A program made the translations under genes and the position numbers. Below are positions 1 to 9,984 of a stretch of DNA of 64,000 bases, piece by piece; position 1 is the first letter of the stretch, and every line of letters starts with the position of its first letter. Under the pieces are notes generated by a model. It made no database searches. It was not told where the DNA came from and saw nothing but the letters and a program-made list of their open reading frames with translations. The stretch is from Skeletonema tropicum (Eukaryota; Bacillariophyta; Thalassiosirophyceae; Thalassiosirales; Thalassiosiraceae): contig CM074140.1 in the NCBI GenBank assembly GCA_037178625.1, forward strand, positions 496,001-560,000. The letters run 5' to 3'.

Positions 1-700
1 AGCGGCGATCAGTCCCCTCTAGAGTGTGTCTGGGCGTTATATGACGCATGCAGTGGTATGGTGAATACAGGTGGTGAAATTTGGATATATTCCACAAAAT
101 ACATCAAAAAGGAGAATGCATGTATCTGACAGAAAATAAAATGAGAGGGTGCCAAAAGGTTGGGTGGTGATGACTATTATATAACAATCAACAACGTTTG
201 ACCAGGTTTCTCTATTTCATGACGGATACAACATTATTGGACTGGTTGGAATATAGCTTGTTTTCGTGGAAAATGAGGAGCCCTACTCCGTCACATACAC
301 ACGAGTGTATTTGAAGTGATATTGAGTGCATTCACTCTGCAAAACAGGAAACCTTTCACCACACAAAACCAATGACCATCTGCTGCGAGCATTATAGTGG
401 TTTCAGGGTATCATATGACTCCCAACGGCACCATTCCTACCAGATGGCATCAAAGCAACAGCGGATGATTTGGCGTACTACTCCATTATTACGTCTACCG
501 CCGGCCATCGATACCGATACTACTGAATTCGAACCCCAATATCACGGCGAATGGTCGGAATACCACCATGGCGCGTTGCAGAGGCGTTCTAAACTCACTG
601 AATGGAAAGTTGGTCTTCGAACCGTAATAAAAATCTGCTATTATTGATGAAGTTAAGTACGGTCGACGGAAGGTCAAAACGCGAGGAAAAGCGTAATGGG
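1..700. other. gene-free left edge
   Basis: No convincing gene is visible. Only short overlapping open frames occur on both strands (for example 372-647), with no recognisable motif or family. The stretch leads into the degenerate tandem-repeat field that starts near 700. Confidence 0.5.
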
Positions 701-1880
701 CATCTTCTTTAAAAGCTGTGCAGTTCTCTCGTTGCCCTCACTTTAACACTTGACACGTAAGTAGTTTCTCCGGAACGATTGCTCAACTCCGACCCATCAT
801 CAGATAGCATAGCAGCGAGATACAGTAGAACAAGAAGGCTTAAAACTTAGATGTGCAGTTCTCATTCTTGCCCTCACTTGAACACTTAGTTTCTCCGAAA
901 AGATCGCTCAACTCCGACCCATCATCGCATGGCAGCGAGAAGACACAAAGCACGATTTCCATCATATTCTTTTACAGAAGCCCGGGAACAGGATGAGGCT
1001 TATTGTACTTGGAACTTAGTGTAAAAGAAATGTACAAATACCTAAAGAAGGCTTCAACTTTGCTTTGAGTTGAGTTCTCGTTTGTTGCATACGTGTAAAT
1101 AGTTTATCCGAAAAGACCGCTCAACTGTGACGTGCGCCGTGAGCAACTGAGAACAAGAAGGCTTACAACTTACAGCAGTGCAGTTCTCTACGTTGCCCTA
1201 AATCGCACTTTCGTGTAAGTGGTTTATCCGGAAACATATTTTTTCTCCCTCCAAACAAAGATCTCTCGACTCCGACCCAAGCGAGAAGACACAAAGCAGG
1301 ACTTCCAGATTCTTATCTCCTCCCTTGACCTACTTCCGTGTAAAGAAGATGTTCTGATGTCGGGAACAAAGAGAAGGCTTAAAACTTTTAGCTGTGCAGC
1401 TCTGCTCTCTCGTTGGTTGCCCTCACTTGAACACTAAGTATAGAAAGATCTCTCGACTCCGACACATCATTAAGTAGATAGCAGCGAGAAAAGAAGACAA
1501 GAGGATTCCGAGATCCCTTTTGATGTGCTGATGTGGTATACAACGTTGAACAAGAAGGCTTCAAACTTAGCTGTGCAGTTCTCTTCGTTTGCCTTCATTT
1601 GAACACGTAATTTCTCCGGAAAGATTGCTCGACTCCGACCCATCATCAGATGGCAGCGAGAAGACACAAAGCAGGATTTACAGATTCTTTTTGGTAGTTT
1701 TTCCTCACTTGAACCTATTACTTACGTGTAAAGAAGGATTCCCAGATTCCATTTTTGATGTGCTGATGTCGTGTACAACTTAGAACAACAAGGCTTAAAA
1801 CTTACAGCTGTGCAGTTCTCGTTCCGTTGCCTTCATTTGAACACGTAATTTCTCCGGAAAGATCGCTTTGCACTTACGTA
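700..1880. repeat. degenerate long-period tandem repeat field
   Basis: A composite motif recurs in order. It comprises 'aacaagaaggctt', 'gctgtgcagttctc', 'ttgcc(c/t)tca', 'ttgaacac', 'tttctccggaaagatcgctc', 'ctccgacccatcat' and 'gcagcgagaagacacaaagcaggatt'. Copies of the 'tgtgcagttctc' block fall near 718, 853, 1182, 1573 and 1810, and again at 7645 beside the second gene copy. Units are 140-350 bases with many indels. No coding capacity is evident. The field lies directly upstream of the small gene at 2023, and part of it is repeated upstream of that gene's paralogue. Confidence 0.7.
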
Positions 1881-1891
1881 ATATACAAAAG

Positions 1892-1992
1892 TTAAAGGTC
1901 TTAGATCGTCATAAAAGCTAAAGGCAACGATTGACATCGTCATAAAAGCTAAAGGCAACGATTGACATCGTCATAAATGCTAAAGGCAACGA
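1892..1992. repeat. 31-bp tandem repeat
   Basis: The block 'taaaggcaacga' starts at 1919, 1950 and 1981, giving a 31-base period, with a degenerate unit before it at 1892. The linking sequence 'ttgacatcgtcataaa' is preserved. It ends 30 bases before the start codon at 2023, so it may sit in the 5' UTR or core promoter of that gene. The paralogue at 7732 lacks it. Confidence 0.75.
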
Positions 1993-2022
1993 GTGACAGT
2001 GCACATTTTTCTCCCTTCAAAC

Positions 2023-2511
2023 ATGAATGTTCCCAAGCCCCATTACACTATACCAACGAAAGAGCATGATGGTGGTGGCAACGCTACCCAGCATCACCGA
2101 GTCGGGGAACGAGATGCAGATGCATTCTCTCGTTATTCAAGCGTCCTTTTCCGAATGAAGGCCTTATTGCTCTGTCCCGAAGAAGATGAAGGCGTTGATG
2201 ACTTGCAAGCTGCTGGAAAGATTAATGAAATCTTCAGGAATGCAGGCCTGAGTGACCTCCTTGATATCAATCACCTTGGTGATGCAGGTGATGATTCCTC
2301 CTCCAAGCGCCGGAAAGGTAATGAGACCAACTCTCGATATGTCCAACATGGATATTCGCGCAAGACAAGGCTCTCTGTTGAACTTCATCCTAAATTGCAC
2401 CTACACGGCATCATGGAACAGCTTGACTTGGCAGCAAGCACCAAAGCCCAAGCTATTTCCGACAACGAAGAGGAACCCGAAGACGAAGATGAGCCGAGCG
2501 AGGGCCGCTAG
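2023..2511 (+). CDS. hypothetical acidic protein, copy 1
   Basis: The ATG at 2023 starts a 162-residue protein beginning MNVPKPHYTIPTKEH. The open frame extends upstream only through a non-ATG codon at 1993, so 2023 is the natural start. The product is hydrophilic, with a Lys/Arg patch (SSKRRKGNE) in the middle and a strongly acidic C-terminus (DNEEEPEDEDEPSEGR), and no membrane segment. A paralogue in the same orientation at 7732-8223 keeps the frame with only scattered substitutions and a one-codon indel. This frame conservation supports a real gene. The family is not recognised. Both copies lie beside the same degenerate tandem repeats, so this may be cargo of a repeated locus rather than an ordinary single-copy gene. 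Confidence 0.6.
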   Translation: MNVPKPHYTIPTKEHDGGGNATQHHRVGERDADAFSRYSSVLFRMKALLLCPEEDEGVDDLQAAGKINEIFRNAGLSDLLDINHLGDAGDDSSSKRRKGNETNSRYVQHGYSRKTRLSVELHPKLHLHGIMEQLDLAASTKAQAISDNEEEPEDEDEPSEGR

Positions 2512-3160
2512 GAGCGATGACATCAATCCAGTGTTCGTTGAAGTAGTAATGTTTAGTAACCGAAGGGCCGCGCAAGCAGCGATGAGAAATTTTATTTGCT
2601 GGCTGCAAACTGTCAAACACGAGCCATATCAAAGGGATGCCAACAATTGTTGAGAGATGCTTAGGATTTAGGTCTAATGCTATTTTCTAGTAGATGTAGC
2701 AGCAGCAGTGGTAATGTGAAGTAATATCGATACTGTCACTGTTATCCTTTTTCAACTGCCCTTCTTTCAGACAAGAAGAAAACACAAGGATGGAAATTAT
2801 TAATGCGAGCAACTTCGGTCAGAAGTCTTCTGCAAGTTCATTGAATATTAAGGCACTTGAGACTCTGCGTCTTGATGAATATCTTCCCAAAGACTGGAAG
2901 ATACTATGATGGAATCTTGACGATACTTAGACACAATCGATTCCTCTGACAGCCTGGCTATTTCTTCATCCGATTGAAAGCATCTTCTTCCTCCAGTCCA
3001 ATAGAGAGAAGAGAGGGTCAAGGTTTCTGGTGTTTCCGAGAATGTTAAGTATAGCTTGGGTGACGTGACGTCTTTGGTCGGTGAAATGCAGTGTTTTTCT
3101 ACGATACGACTCCGACCAAGCAGGATTTCCGGATTCCTTTTGATTTGCAGATGGCTACTT

Positions 3161-3267
3161 GGCCGCTTTGATTTATTCCCTGAATTACTCATGACCATTT
3201 TCAAAAAATGGGGGAGGGAGGGAGTGTGGAACGCCCTTTTTGACACTTTTTGTAGAACCGAACATTT
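3161..3267. repeat. left arm of diverged inverted repeat
   Basis: This arm reads ggccgctttgattta, then ttccctgaatta, tcat, gggagggag, gtgtggaac and gaaccgaacattt. The same series occurs inverted at 7315-7417. The arms are diverged, with indels, and flank the block that holds the cysteine-rich gene at 4375-7223. They are candidate terminal inverted repeats of an old transposable element. Confidence 0.55.
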
Positions 3268-3489
3268 CTGTCTTTTGTGACGTCATCACGTAGGAATAAG
3301 TTCTAAAAAGGCAGTCATCATGGTTTCGAGGTTTTCTAAAGCTCCACATATCACATCATTTCGATGACCGACACGATGTTGTGCGCTCTCGCTCCCTGCT
3401 ACTGCCGATTACGCCGAGAGTGAAACCAATTATTAAATCTTGTGCGGTGCGACTACGCAGCAGTAAATTCCAAATTGGTGTATGTCTGC

Positions 3490-4289
3490 TACATCGCATG
3501 CGTCGAAACCTATCGTGTCGTGGAAAAAGAAATCTACAATTGAAGCTGCATTAACATCATACGACACGTTATGATTTGTTTTGTTTGAGTATACAGGAGA
3601 GTATACACCCCAATAATAAGAGGAGGACAATCGTGAAGAATAGTGAAGAAATCAGTCGATAACTCAATAGATTCACTGCTGACCCAGCGAGATTGAAGTG
3701 TACAAAGCATACCAACGTTCGATGAGGAGGCGGAGGGCAAACCCTAACGAACACATTGATACAGATTTGCTGCGTCTACTGAAAGGGAATCAATTCGTAA
3801 GGCCACAATTCTTTGATTATTGCGTAGATGGATTGTTTCAGTTGAGTGATAATGGAGAGATGATGCAAAACAACAGTCGAGTCAGAGTGTCAGCGAGTGC
3901 TGCGCGTTACTGTTGCCTTAGCGTCTACATCTCGCCACATCCAGTATGATAGCAGAGGAAAGAAAAGAATACGACTTAGGAAACATACATCACGGCAACT
4001 TGTCGATGTACTTAGTGTAGGAGTACAAAGAGCTGAGTTCTATGAGCTATTGTCAGCTGGGCGCGTGCCACATGCCAATACTTCACGCCCAACAGACAAT
4101 GCATAAATAGATGATCTATTCTATCGCTCGAGAGCAATAAGTCTACATCAAACCAACCTTGCATATCACTTGCATATCTTTCTCCGTCTCTTTTTCTTCC
4201 TTTTTTCTCTCGCTTTTCTTTCTTTTTCTTCCTTTTTTCACGCTTTTTTCCAGAGATAAAATGCCGTCCACACCTATGAACCCAAAGCC
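3490..4289. repeat. dispersed repeat, copy A
   Basis: This is similar in the same orientation to 24022-24868. Shared landmarks in order are 'ctacaattgaagctgcat', 'cagtcgataactca', 'cgttcgatgagga', 'gatacagatttgctg', 'gagtgataatgga', 'aatgcataaatagatgatct', 'ctcgagagcaataagtctac', a long pyrimidine tract, and 'ataaaatgccgtccacac' with 'aacccaaagcc'. The shared block ends at an ATG context (4261 here), so it may be the promoter and 5' end of a repeated transcription unit. In copy A it lies just upstream of the gene at 4375. Confidence 0.6.
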
Positions 4290-4374
4290 CTTTTCTGACA
4301 CCCAGTGCATCACTCACCACCAGCCAATCAAACCACCATGCTTCATTCCGAAGTGATAGTAGCAGAAGTAAGAA

Positions 4375-7223
4375 GTGTTATTACGAACTTCAAAGCATAG
4401 CCATGTTCGAACTTGTGCATCTACACCTCTACATGGCTGGGTGCTCAACACCCTTCCACAACACAACATTTGTTTCCCTCAGGAGGATGACTTACTTTTG
4501 AGTGCAGTAGTTGAGAGAGAACTAAAAGACAAAAGGCCAAACACCGATATTGACATTGCTCGTGATCTGAAGTCTGCCAAATCTGAGTCTGGTGCCGATG
4601 TGGATCGTCTTTTTGATCTCCCTATCTCAAGTTTCTTCGCCCTTGCACTTGCAGGACCTAAAACACCAAAGGTGTTGCATGTTGTATTTCAACCACACAC
4701 TCAGCCTCCGCCACGTCGATCATTTGCAAGCGTCTTGATGCAGAACGCAAGACCAAAGGTCCATCATTTTAAGTCGAAGTACTCCAAAGAACAGGTGGAT
4801 GAATTTCTTCATGGCTACAAAGTTGCAGAGAGTAGAGGAGATTATCTCAAAAATATCGTGGAGAAACCAGATATCACTGAACAGTGCCATGCATACGCAG
4901 CTCAATTTTGCAATGATAACCACATCACGTACAAGGGCGGAACGGGGGGAGAGGAAGAGAGTGCCAAAGATGGAATGAACAAATTTGTGCGTGTTGTTCA
5001 ATTCGTTACAGAATATCACGATTGTCTCAGCATCAAGCAGAAAAGAAAATTCAGCAACTCGGTCGTGCTTGGAATGACAAAGGATTGTGTCCGTACGAAA
5101 TTGAACAAAGACAAATTGCCTCGTGTGTCACATGATTTACTCCTAAAGGAGCTCAAGAAGGCAGAAACTGCGTCTACATCATTTCCTGGATCATGGTACC
5201 AAAAAAAGAAGGATATTGATGAGCGAAAGGCAGAGCCAATCTTGAAAGAGATTGAGTTGATGGTAGAATATCTTCTCACAAATCCAGAGAATACAAGCAC
5301 GGAAGAATGGTACAACACTTTGAAGGAGCGTCGGACAGCAGCAGATTCCTTTGCCCCCGCAATGTCGTACCCACAAGACATAGTTGAGAAACGCTTCACA
5401 AGCCTTCGTCTTGATGAGCGTCCTGTCGAGATCATCCCCTATCCAACGCATGAACAAGTTCGAAACTATCAAAGATGCTTTGATAGCATTTGATCCTGAC
5501 TACAATGAGAGTTACAAATCAAAAGCCCAGCTGAAAAATATGCCGCACATCGAACGCTTCTTTGGCTACCCTGATCACTGTCGGAAAACTGAATTTACGG
5601 TGGAAATGCGGCTTTGCGGCAAACCCAACTGTGCACTTTGTGAGAGGATTGGAAGATCGGTCCGTACGCCAGATGAAGAAGTCGATGGGGTCAATTTGCG
5701 GAATGAAGCAACACGTTTTATGACTCTTCCAATACTAGACAAAGATAATCCTGAACACTTTTTGTCGTCATCAAATGCAAGAATATACACTGAGACTCAC
5801 AACCTGTCAGCGGATGATTTGCGGAAGATCATTCCGGCTAAGAAGCATGCAGCAAGCGAAGATAAGGAAGCTTTGAAGCGTTACAAAGAACAAGACAAGA
5901 AATATACTTTCGATGCAACAAAGGTGAGAACAACTGCAACTTGTAATTCGTGCGGTGCACCCCGTTGCGTCTTCTCGGCTAAAGCTGTGGGAGGTAGTGG
6001 CGAAGGAGCTCCCTCTGCAGAAGATCTACAAAGCCTGGAACAATGCATCGAGCGCACCCGCTTCATCTGTGGTGATAAAATCAGACGACACAATGCACAC
6101 TTCTACAATAGACGATCCGTACGATGTGGTGATGCGATCGAAGCAAATTATTACAATCCAAACACTGGAACGAAGGGAGGTAGAATCGTTACGAAGGACG
6201 TCTGTGCAATGTGCTATGTGGATGCCGACATCAAGGGTAAATAAATAGGGTTTGACTCAAAATTTGGCGGGAAATCTCCACCGCGACGTTTACGTGTAAA
6301 AAAATCTAAGTGGATTTACCGTCTCGGGGGCAAACTCAACTGCGAAAGTCAGTGCCGGTCCGAACATCATGATGAACAGTACCAACGTGCCGAGGCAGGC
6401 AGCCATGGTCATGTTATTGCCGCCGCTGAAATAGACCAAGTTATTAGCCGTAATATGGGACGATCGGTGGCTGATCGTTACAATTTATTATTATGTATGT
6501 TTTGAAGCCCTCGCCGCTGCCAAATCTGCCGAGGGGAGGCAGCACGGAGGCAATATTTGACGGTGACGTCCGTCGAGCGTCGGCCACTGAACAGTGCTTA
6601 TTGAACGTCCCATGGAGCGTTTCTGGTGGATCCAAGCACGATAACATCAACATAATAATCCATAGTAACGATCAGCCACCAATCGTCCGATATTACGTCT
6701 ATTAACATGGTCTATTTCAGCGGCGGCAACGTCGACCATGGTTGCCGTTGCTTGAGCGGTGAATAACCAGTTCGAGCTTGCAATGACGGGAAACGACGAG
6801 GCAAGCGAGATTCAATCTTAGGGAATTCAAAAGTCGTAGCGGCACCCTTACTTAGGTAAATTTGTGTGTGTTCGGTGATCACTGCTGATCAGTATTAGGT
6901 ACAAGGTAGGAATCTGTAAAAATGGCCCTTGTGACAAAGTTGAGTTTGACCACGAGACGGTAAGCGTCACACTCCTTGTGACATACCCTATTTATTTACC
7001 CTTGGCCGACATTGTATCCCCTGAAGAGATAATTGCAAATCGTGACGTTGGAGGAAAGACACCACTTCCAATCTGCAGAGGATGTTATGATGAAGGTGTA
7101 GAGCCTCCATTCTCTGGAGCAAGGAAGAATGTGCAACAAGCTGCAAAGCAAGCGAAGAAAAGCAAGAAGAGGCAATCAAATCAAGCAGTAGCCAGGGGTC
7201 GAAGGAAGGCTCCTCGGCTATAA
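4375..7223 (+). pseudogene. cysteine-rich gene split by a hAT-like MITE
   Basis: This is an unrecognised protein of roughly 680 residues in three pieces. Piece one (4375-5493) is hydrophilic and Lys/Glu-rich. A one-base frame change between about 5384 and 5493 leads to piece two (to 6244), which has CGKPNCALC, CNSCGAPRC and CAMC motifs typical of zinc-binding knuckles. Piece three (7013-7223) supplies the partner pair CRGC and a basic tail rich in Lys/Arg. Pieces two and three are separated by a 773-bp element at 6232-7004. Removing the element and one 8-bp target duplicate rejoins the frame exactly, pairing CAMC with CRGC about 25 residues later. There is no ATG at the 5' end of piece one. 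A polypyrimidine tract and cag acceptor just before 4483 suggest an upstream exon, possibly at the ATG at 4261. The family is unknown; a transposon-encoded function is possible, given the flanking inverted repeats. Confidence 0.65.
6232..7004. mobile_element. hAT-like MITE inserted in a coding region
   Basis: The element starts CAAGGGTAAATAAATAGGGT and ends with the exact reverse complement, giving 20-bp perfect terminal inverted repeats. It is flanked by the 8-bp direct duplication GCCGACAT (6224-6231 and 7005-7012). Inside are long subterminal inverted repeats ('gccgccgctgaaatagacc' near 6420 against its complement near 6710), giving a fold-back structure. There is no transposase. An 8-bp target duplication with CA-rGGG termini is what hAT-superfamily elements make; assignment to hAT is inference. 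A sister copy lies at 37617-38423. Confidence 0.88.
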
Positions 7224-7314
7224 CCCGGACTAGCAGGTTGGATGCCTCTATTGGGATCAAGTAAAGATCAAAATTATAAAAAAGTATTTCTCATTGGACT
7301 ATCAGTGTTGTAAA

Positions 7315-7417
7315 AATGTTCGGTTCCACAGAATGATATAGTTCCACACATTTGTGAGTTTGGCTCCAAAAATCAGGGAGGGATATGAATAATTCAGGGA
7401 ATTAAATCAAAGCGGCC
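7315..7417. repeat. right arm of diverged inverted repeat
   Basis: This is the inverted counterpart of 3161-3267, reading 'aaatgttcggttcc' through 'ttcagggaattaaatcaaagcggcc'. It lies about 90 bases after the stop codon of the interrupted cysteine-rich gene. Confidence 0.55.
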
Positions 7418-7731
7418 CTTACCAGCTAGGCAGGATGGCTTGAACAGGAACAGGCCTATATGAGAGGCTTATGTAGTGTAAAAGAATTTACAAACACTAA
7501 TACTTTGAACAAGAAGGGCTTCGCTTTGATTTGTGAGTTCTCGCTCGTTGCCTTCAGAACCTACGTGTAAGTAGTTTATCCGGAAAGAAAATTCCTTTTG
7601 ATGTGCTGATGACGTTAGCAACTTAGAACAAGAAGAACAAAGCTGTGCAGTTCTCTTCGTTGCCCTCAATTGCCCTTACGTGTAAGAGTAGTTTATCCGG
7701 AGACATATTTTTTCTCCCTTCAAACATAAAC

Positions 7732-8223
7732 ATGAATGTTCCCAAGCCCCATTACACTATACCAACGAAAGAGCATGATGGTGGTGGCAGCGCTACCCAG
7801 CATCACCGAGTCGGGGAACGAGATGCAGATGCATTCTCTCGTTATTCGAGCCACCTTTTTCGAATGAAGGCCTTATTGCTCTGTCCCGAAGAAGATGAAG
7901 GCGTTGATGACTTGCAAGCTGCTGGAAAGATTAATGAAATCTTCAGGAATGCAGGCCTGAGTGACCTCCTTGATATCAATCACCGAGGTAATGCAGATGA
8001 TGATTCCTCCTCCAAGCGCCGGAAAGGTAATGAGACCAACTCTCGATATGTCCAAGATGGATATTCGCGCAAGACAAGGCTCTCTGTTGAACTTCATCCT
8101 AAGTTGCACCTCCTACACGGCATCATGGAACAGCTTGACTTGGCAGCAAGCACCCAAGCCCAAGCCATTTCCGACGACGAAGAGGAGCCCGAAGACGAAG
8201 ATCAGCCGAACGAGGGCCGCTAG
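7732..8223 (+). CDS. hypothetical acidic protein, copy 2
   Basis: This is a paralogue of the gene at 2023, with 163 residues, the same MNVPKPHYTIPTKEH start and an acidic C-terminus (SDDEEEPEDEDQPNEGR). The frame stays open upstream to 7645 but without an ATG, so 7732 is chosen. It differs from copy 1 by scattered substitutions and one extra codon (HLLHG for HLHG). The 5' flank carries 'gaacaagaag', 'gctgtgcagttctcttcg' and 'gtttatccggagacat', which match the tandem field at 700-1880. The 3' flank also matches copy 1 to about 8565, so the duplication unit is larger than the gene. Function unknown. Confidence 0.6.
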   Translation: MNVPKPHYTIPTKEHDGGGSATQHHRVGERDADAFSRYSSHLFRMKALLLCPEEDEGVDDLQAAGKINEIFRNAGLSDLLDINHRGNADDDSSSKRRKGNETNSRYVQDGYSRKTRLSVELHPKLHLLHGIMEQLDLAASTQAQAISDDEEEPEDEDQPNEGR

Positions 8224-8635
8224 GAGCGAATGGCACCAAAAGAATGCCAAATGCCAAGAACGATGCGAATATTCTTTAGAGTTGTGTGTGTAGGATCAAT
8301 ATAGGCAGTGTTCGTTGAAATCGTAATGTGAAGTAACCGAAGGGCCGCAAGCCGCAAGGAGCGATGACATGAAATGAAGGTTTATTTGATGGCTGCAAAA
8401 TGTCTAATACGAGCCACATCAAATAAGGGATGCCAGCATTCTTGAGAGATGATGATGATTTAGGACTAATCCTGCTTTCGCAGTAGTAGTAGATGTAGCA
8501 GCAGCAGTGGTAATGTGAAGTAATCGATACTGTTACTTTCTCTCATTTTTCCCTTTCTTTCAGACAAGGAGGGAATAATGTATCGAAAGACACCCAGATT
8601 CTCCTTTTGATGTGCACACTACTTCCCCACTACAT
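8224..8635. other. 3' flank shared with the first paralogue
   Basis: The sequence to about 8565 matches the flank of copy 1 (2512-2790). No further gene is visible. The next gene, on the minus strand, ends at 8636. Confidence 0.5.
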
Positions 8636-9984
8636 CTACTCAAAATAAGGCCTCCATCTCACAACACTCCTCCTCTGACCAGCCCTTCCCTTCATCTTCT
8701 TCCTATCCTTCGGGGCAACACTCAACAACAATCGTGCCAATCGTTCCATCTCCAACTTGTCAATTTCGGGTCGATCCACACCTGTGATTTCGACATCCAT
8801 TCCTAGTTTGGTAGCATCCATTATGAATTCGCAGATTAAATCGTGGGCTGTTCCTGGCATCATGGGTGGAAATGATGACGATGATGATGATGATGCAGTA
8901 GTGTTTGCATTGGTGTGATTGTTGTTGTTTCCACCACCATTACCATCATCATCTGTTAGGATCATCCCTCCACCAGTATAACAAGCAGGCTGCATCAGTA
9001 CATCGTATTCATGTCGATTGGCAGTATTCAATGCAACACTTATTCGAGAGACTCCTGCATCTATTAAATCTCGTAGTATTGTATATCTAAGTTTGGGTAG
9101 TACAATCTTGTTTGGATTGTTGTTGTTGTTGTTGGAGTAGCCGAGGTGGGGTATACTGTAGCATAAACCATTGGTGATTAGCCGTACATTTACTTGTCTT
9201 GTGGATTCTTGGTCATTATTTTGTTGCTGTTGCTGTCGATTGAACGACTGGACTGTTCTTGCAATTGCCAATAATGCATCCATTCGTAGTGTCGGCTGTG
9301 TTGTATTTCAAGGCGTAGAAGAAGAGATGATTACAGAAAATAATGACGAGATGATTATAGAAAATGAGATTGACGGCAATATAATCAAACTCAATAAGTC
9401 AGAGAATCATACTACCGTTCAAAATTTTACATGCATAAATGTCTCACCTCTCCTTCTCCAGCAATACAAACTTCATGCAAATCCAAATTATCCTCTAAAT
9501 GAGATGAAACTTGGTCTACCAACGTTGCAATAGATGGTTGTATCGAGTCTTCTTGTATTTGCATCTTTCGTTTTGTATTCTGGATATTGGAATTGTCGTT
9601 TTCATTTCTATTGTTGCTGCTGGTAGTAGCTGCTCCTGCGGTAGTAACTGTGGACTCCATGTCATTATGATTGTTGTAGAGAGATGTTACCAATGGTAAA
9701 TCATACTCTGGAAAAGGAACCTTCATGCCACCTTTACTACTACTTGTACTATTCATCCAACCACCAGCGCCACCAGCAGGAGGAGGAGGAGGAGAGTTTT
9801 CAACTAAACGAACATTTCGTAACACATCCACAACATCACTATTCAGAACAAAGCCCGGTCCACGAGTGACAGGCAAGGGGATGGAATTACATCGTGACGT
9901 TAGGGGGATGTAGATGGACCGGCCTAGTTGATAGGTGAAGCGGAGGATGGAGGCTGTGGAGTGAGATGTGGCTGCTGCTGCCAT
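8636..9984 (-). CDS. radical-SAM-fold protein (TatD-associated type), cluster motif missing
   Basis: Two exons, 9984-9448 and 9295-8636, are joined across a 152-base GT-AG intron (GTGAGA...ACACAG). Splicing recreates GEGEPTLRMDALLAIA and gives 398 residues. The order SIYIPLTSRCNS, GEGEPTLR, VRLITNGL, AGVSRISVALNTA, GMDVEITGVDRPEID and a C-terminal RWRPYF matches the barrel core of bacterial radical SAM proteins associated with TatD. In those proteins the first strand leads into CxxxCxxC, which binds the iron-sulphur cluster. Here the segment reads SRCNSIPLPVTRGPGF, with one cysteine, so a canonical 4Fe-4S cluster looks impossible. The protein also contains poly-Asn, Gln and Ser inserts. The reaction is unknown. 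The fold assignment is moderately secure; catalytic activity is doubtful. Confidence 0.75.

Larger units (their letters stand above)
2512..4374. other. gene-free repeat-rich spacer
   Basis: The first part (to about 2790) is a 3' flank shared with the paralogue, including 'tagatgtagcagcagcagtggtaatgtgaagtaat', which recurs near 8490-8522. The rest holds the inverted-repeat arm at 3161-3267 and the dispersed repeat at 3490-4289. Open frames here are short and antisense to each other; none is supported as a gene. Confidence 0.55.

Noticed and set aside
1892..1992. Short regular tandem repeats, CRISPR-like at first sight
   Set aside because: Units abut with a 31-base period and no unique spacers, and the surrounding DNA is eukaryotic.
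2848..3246. 132-codon minus-strand ORF
   Set aside because: It runs through the inverted-repeat arm and tandem-repeat words, with no homologous frame at the other copies of these repeats.
4012..4320. Minus-strand ORF with Lys/Arg/Glu run
   Set aside because: The charged run is the complement of a pyrimidine tract inside a dispersed repeat.
960..8580. LTR retrotransposon with the paralogous small genes as LTRs
   Set aside because: The direct repeats contain coding frames, differ greatly in length, lack TG...CA ends, and no polymerase or integrase motif lies between them.
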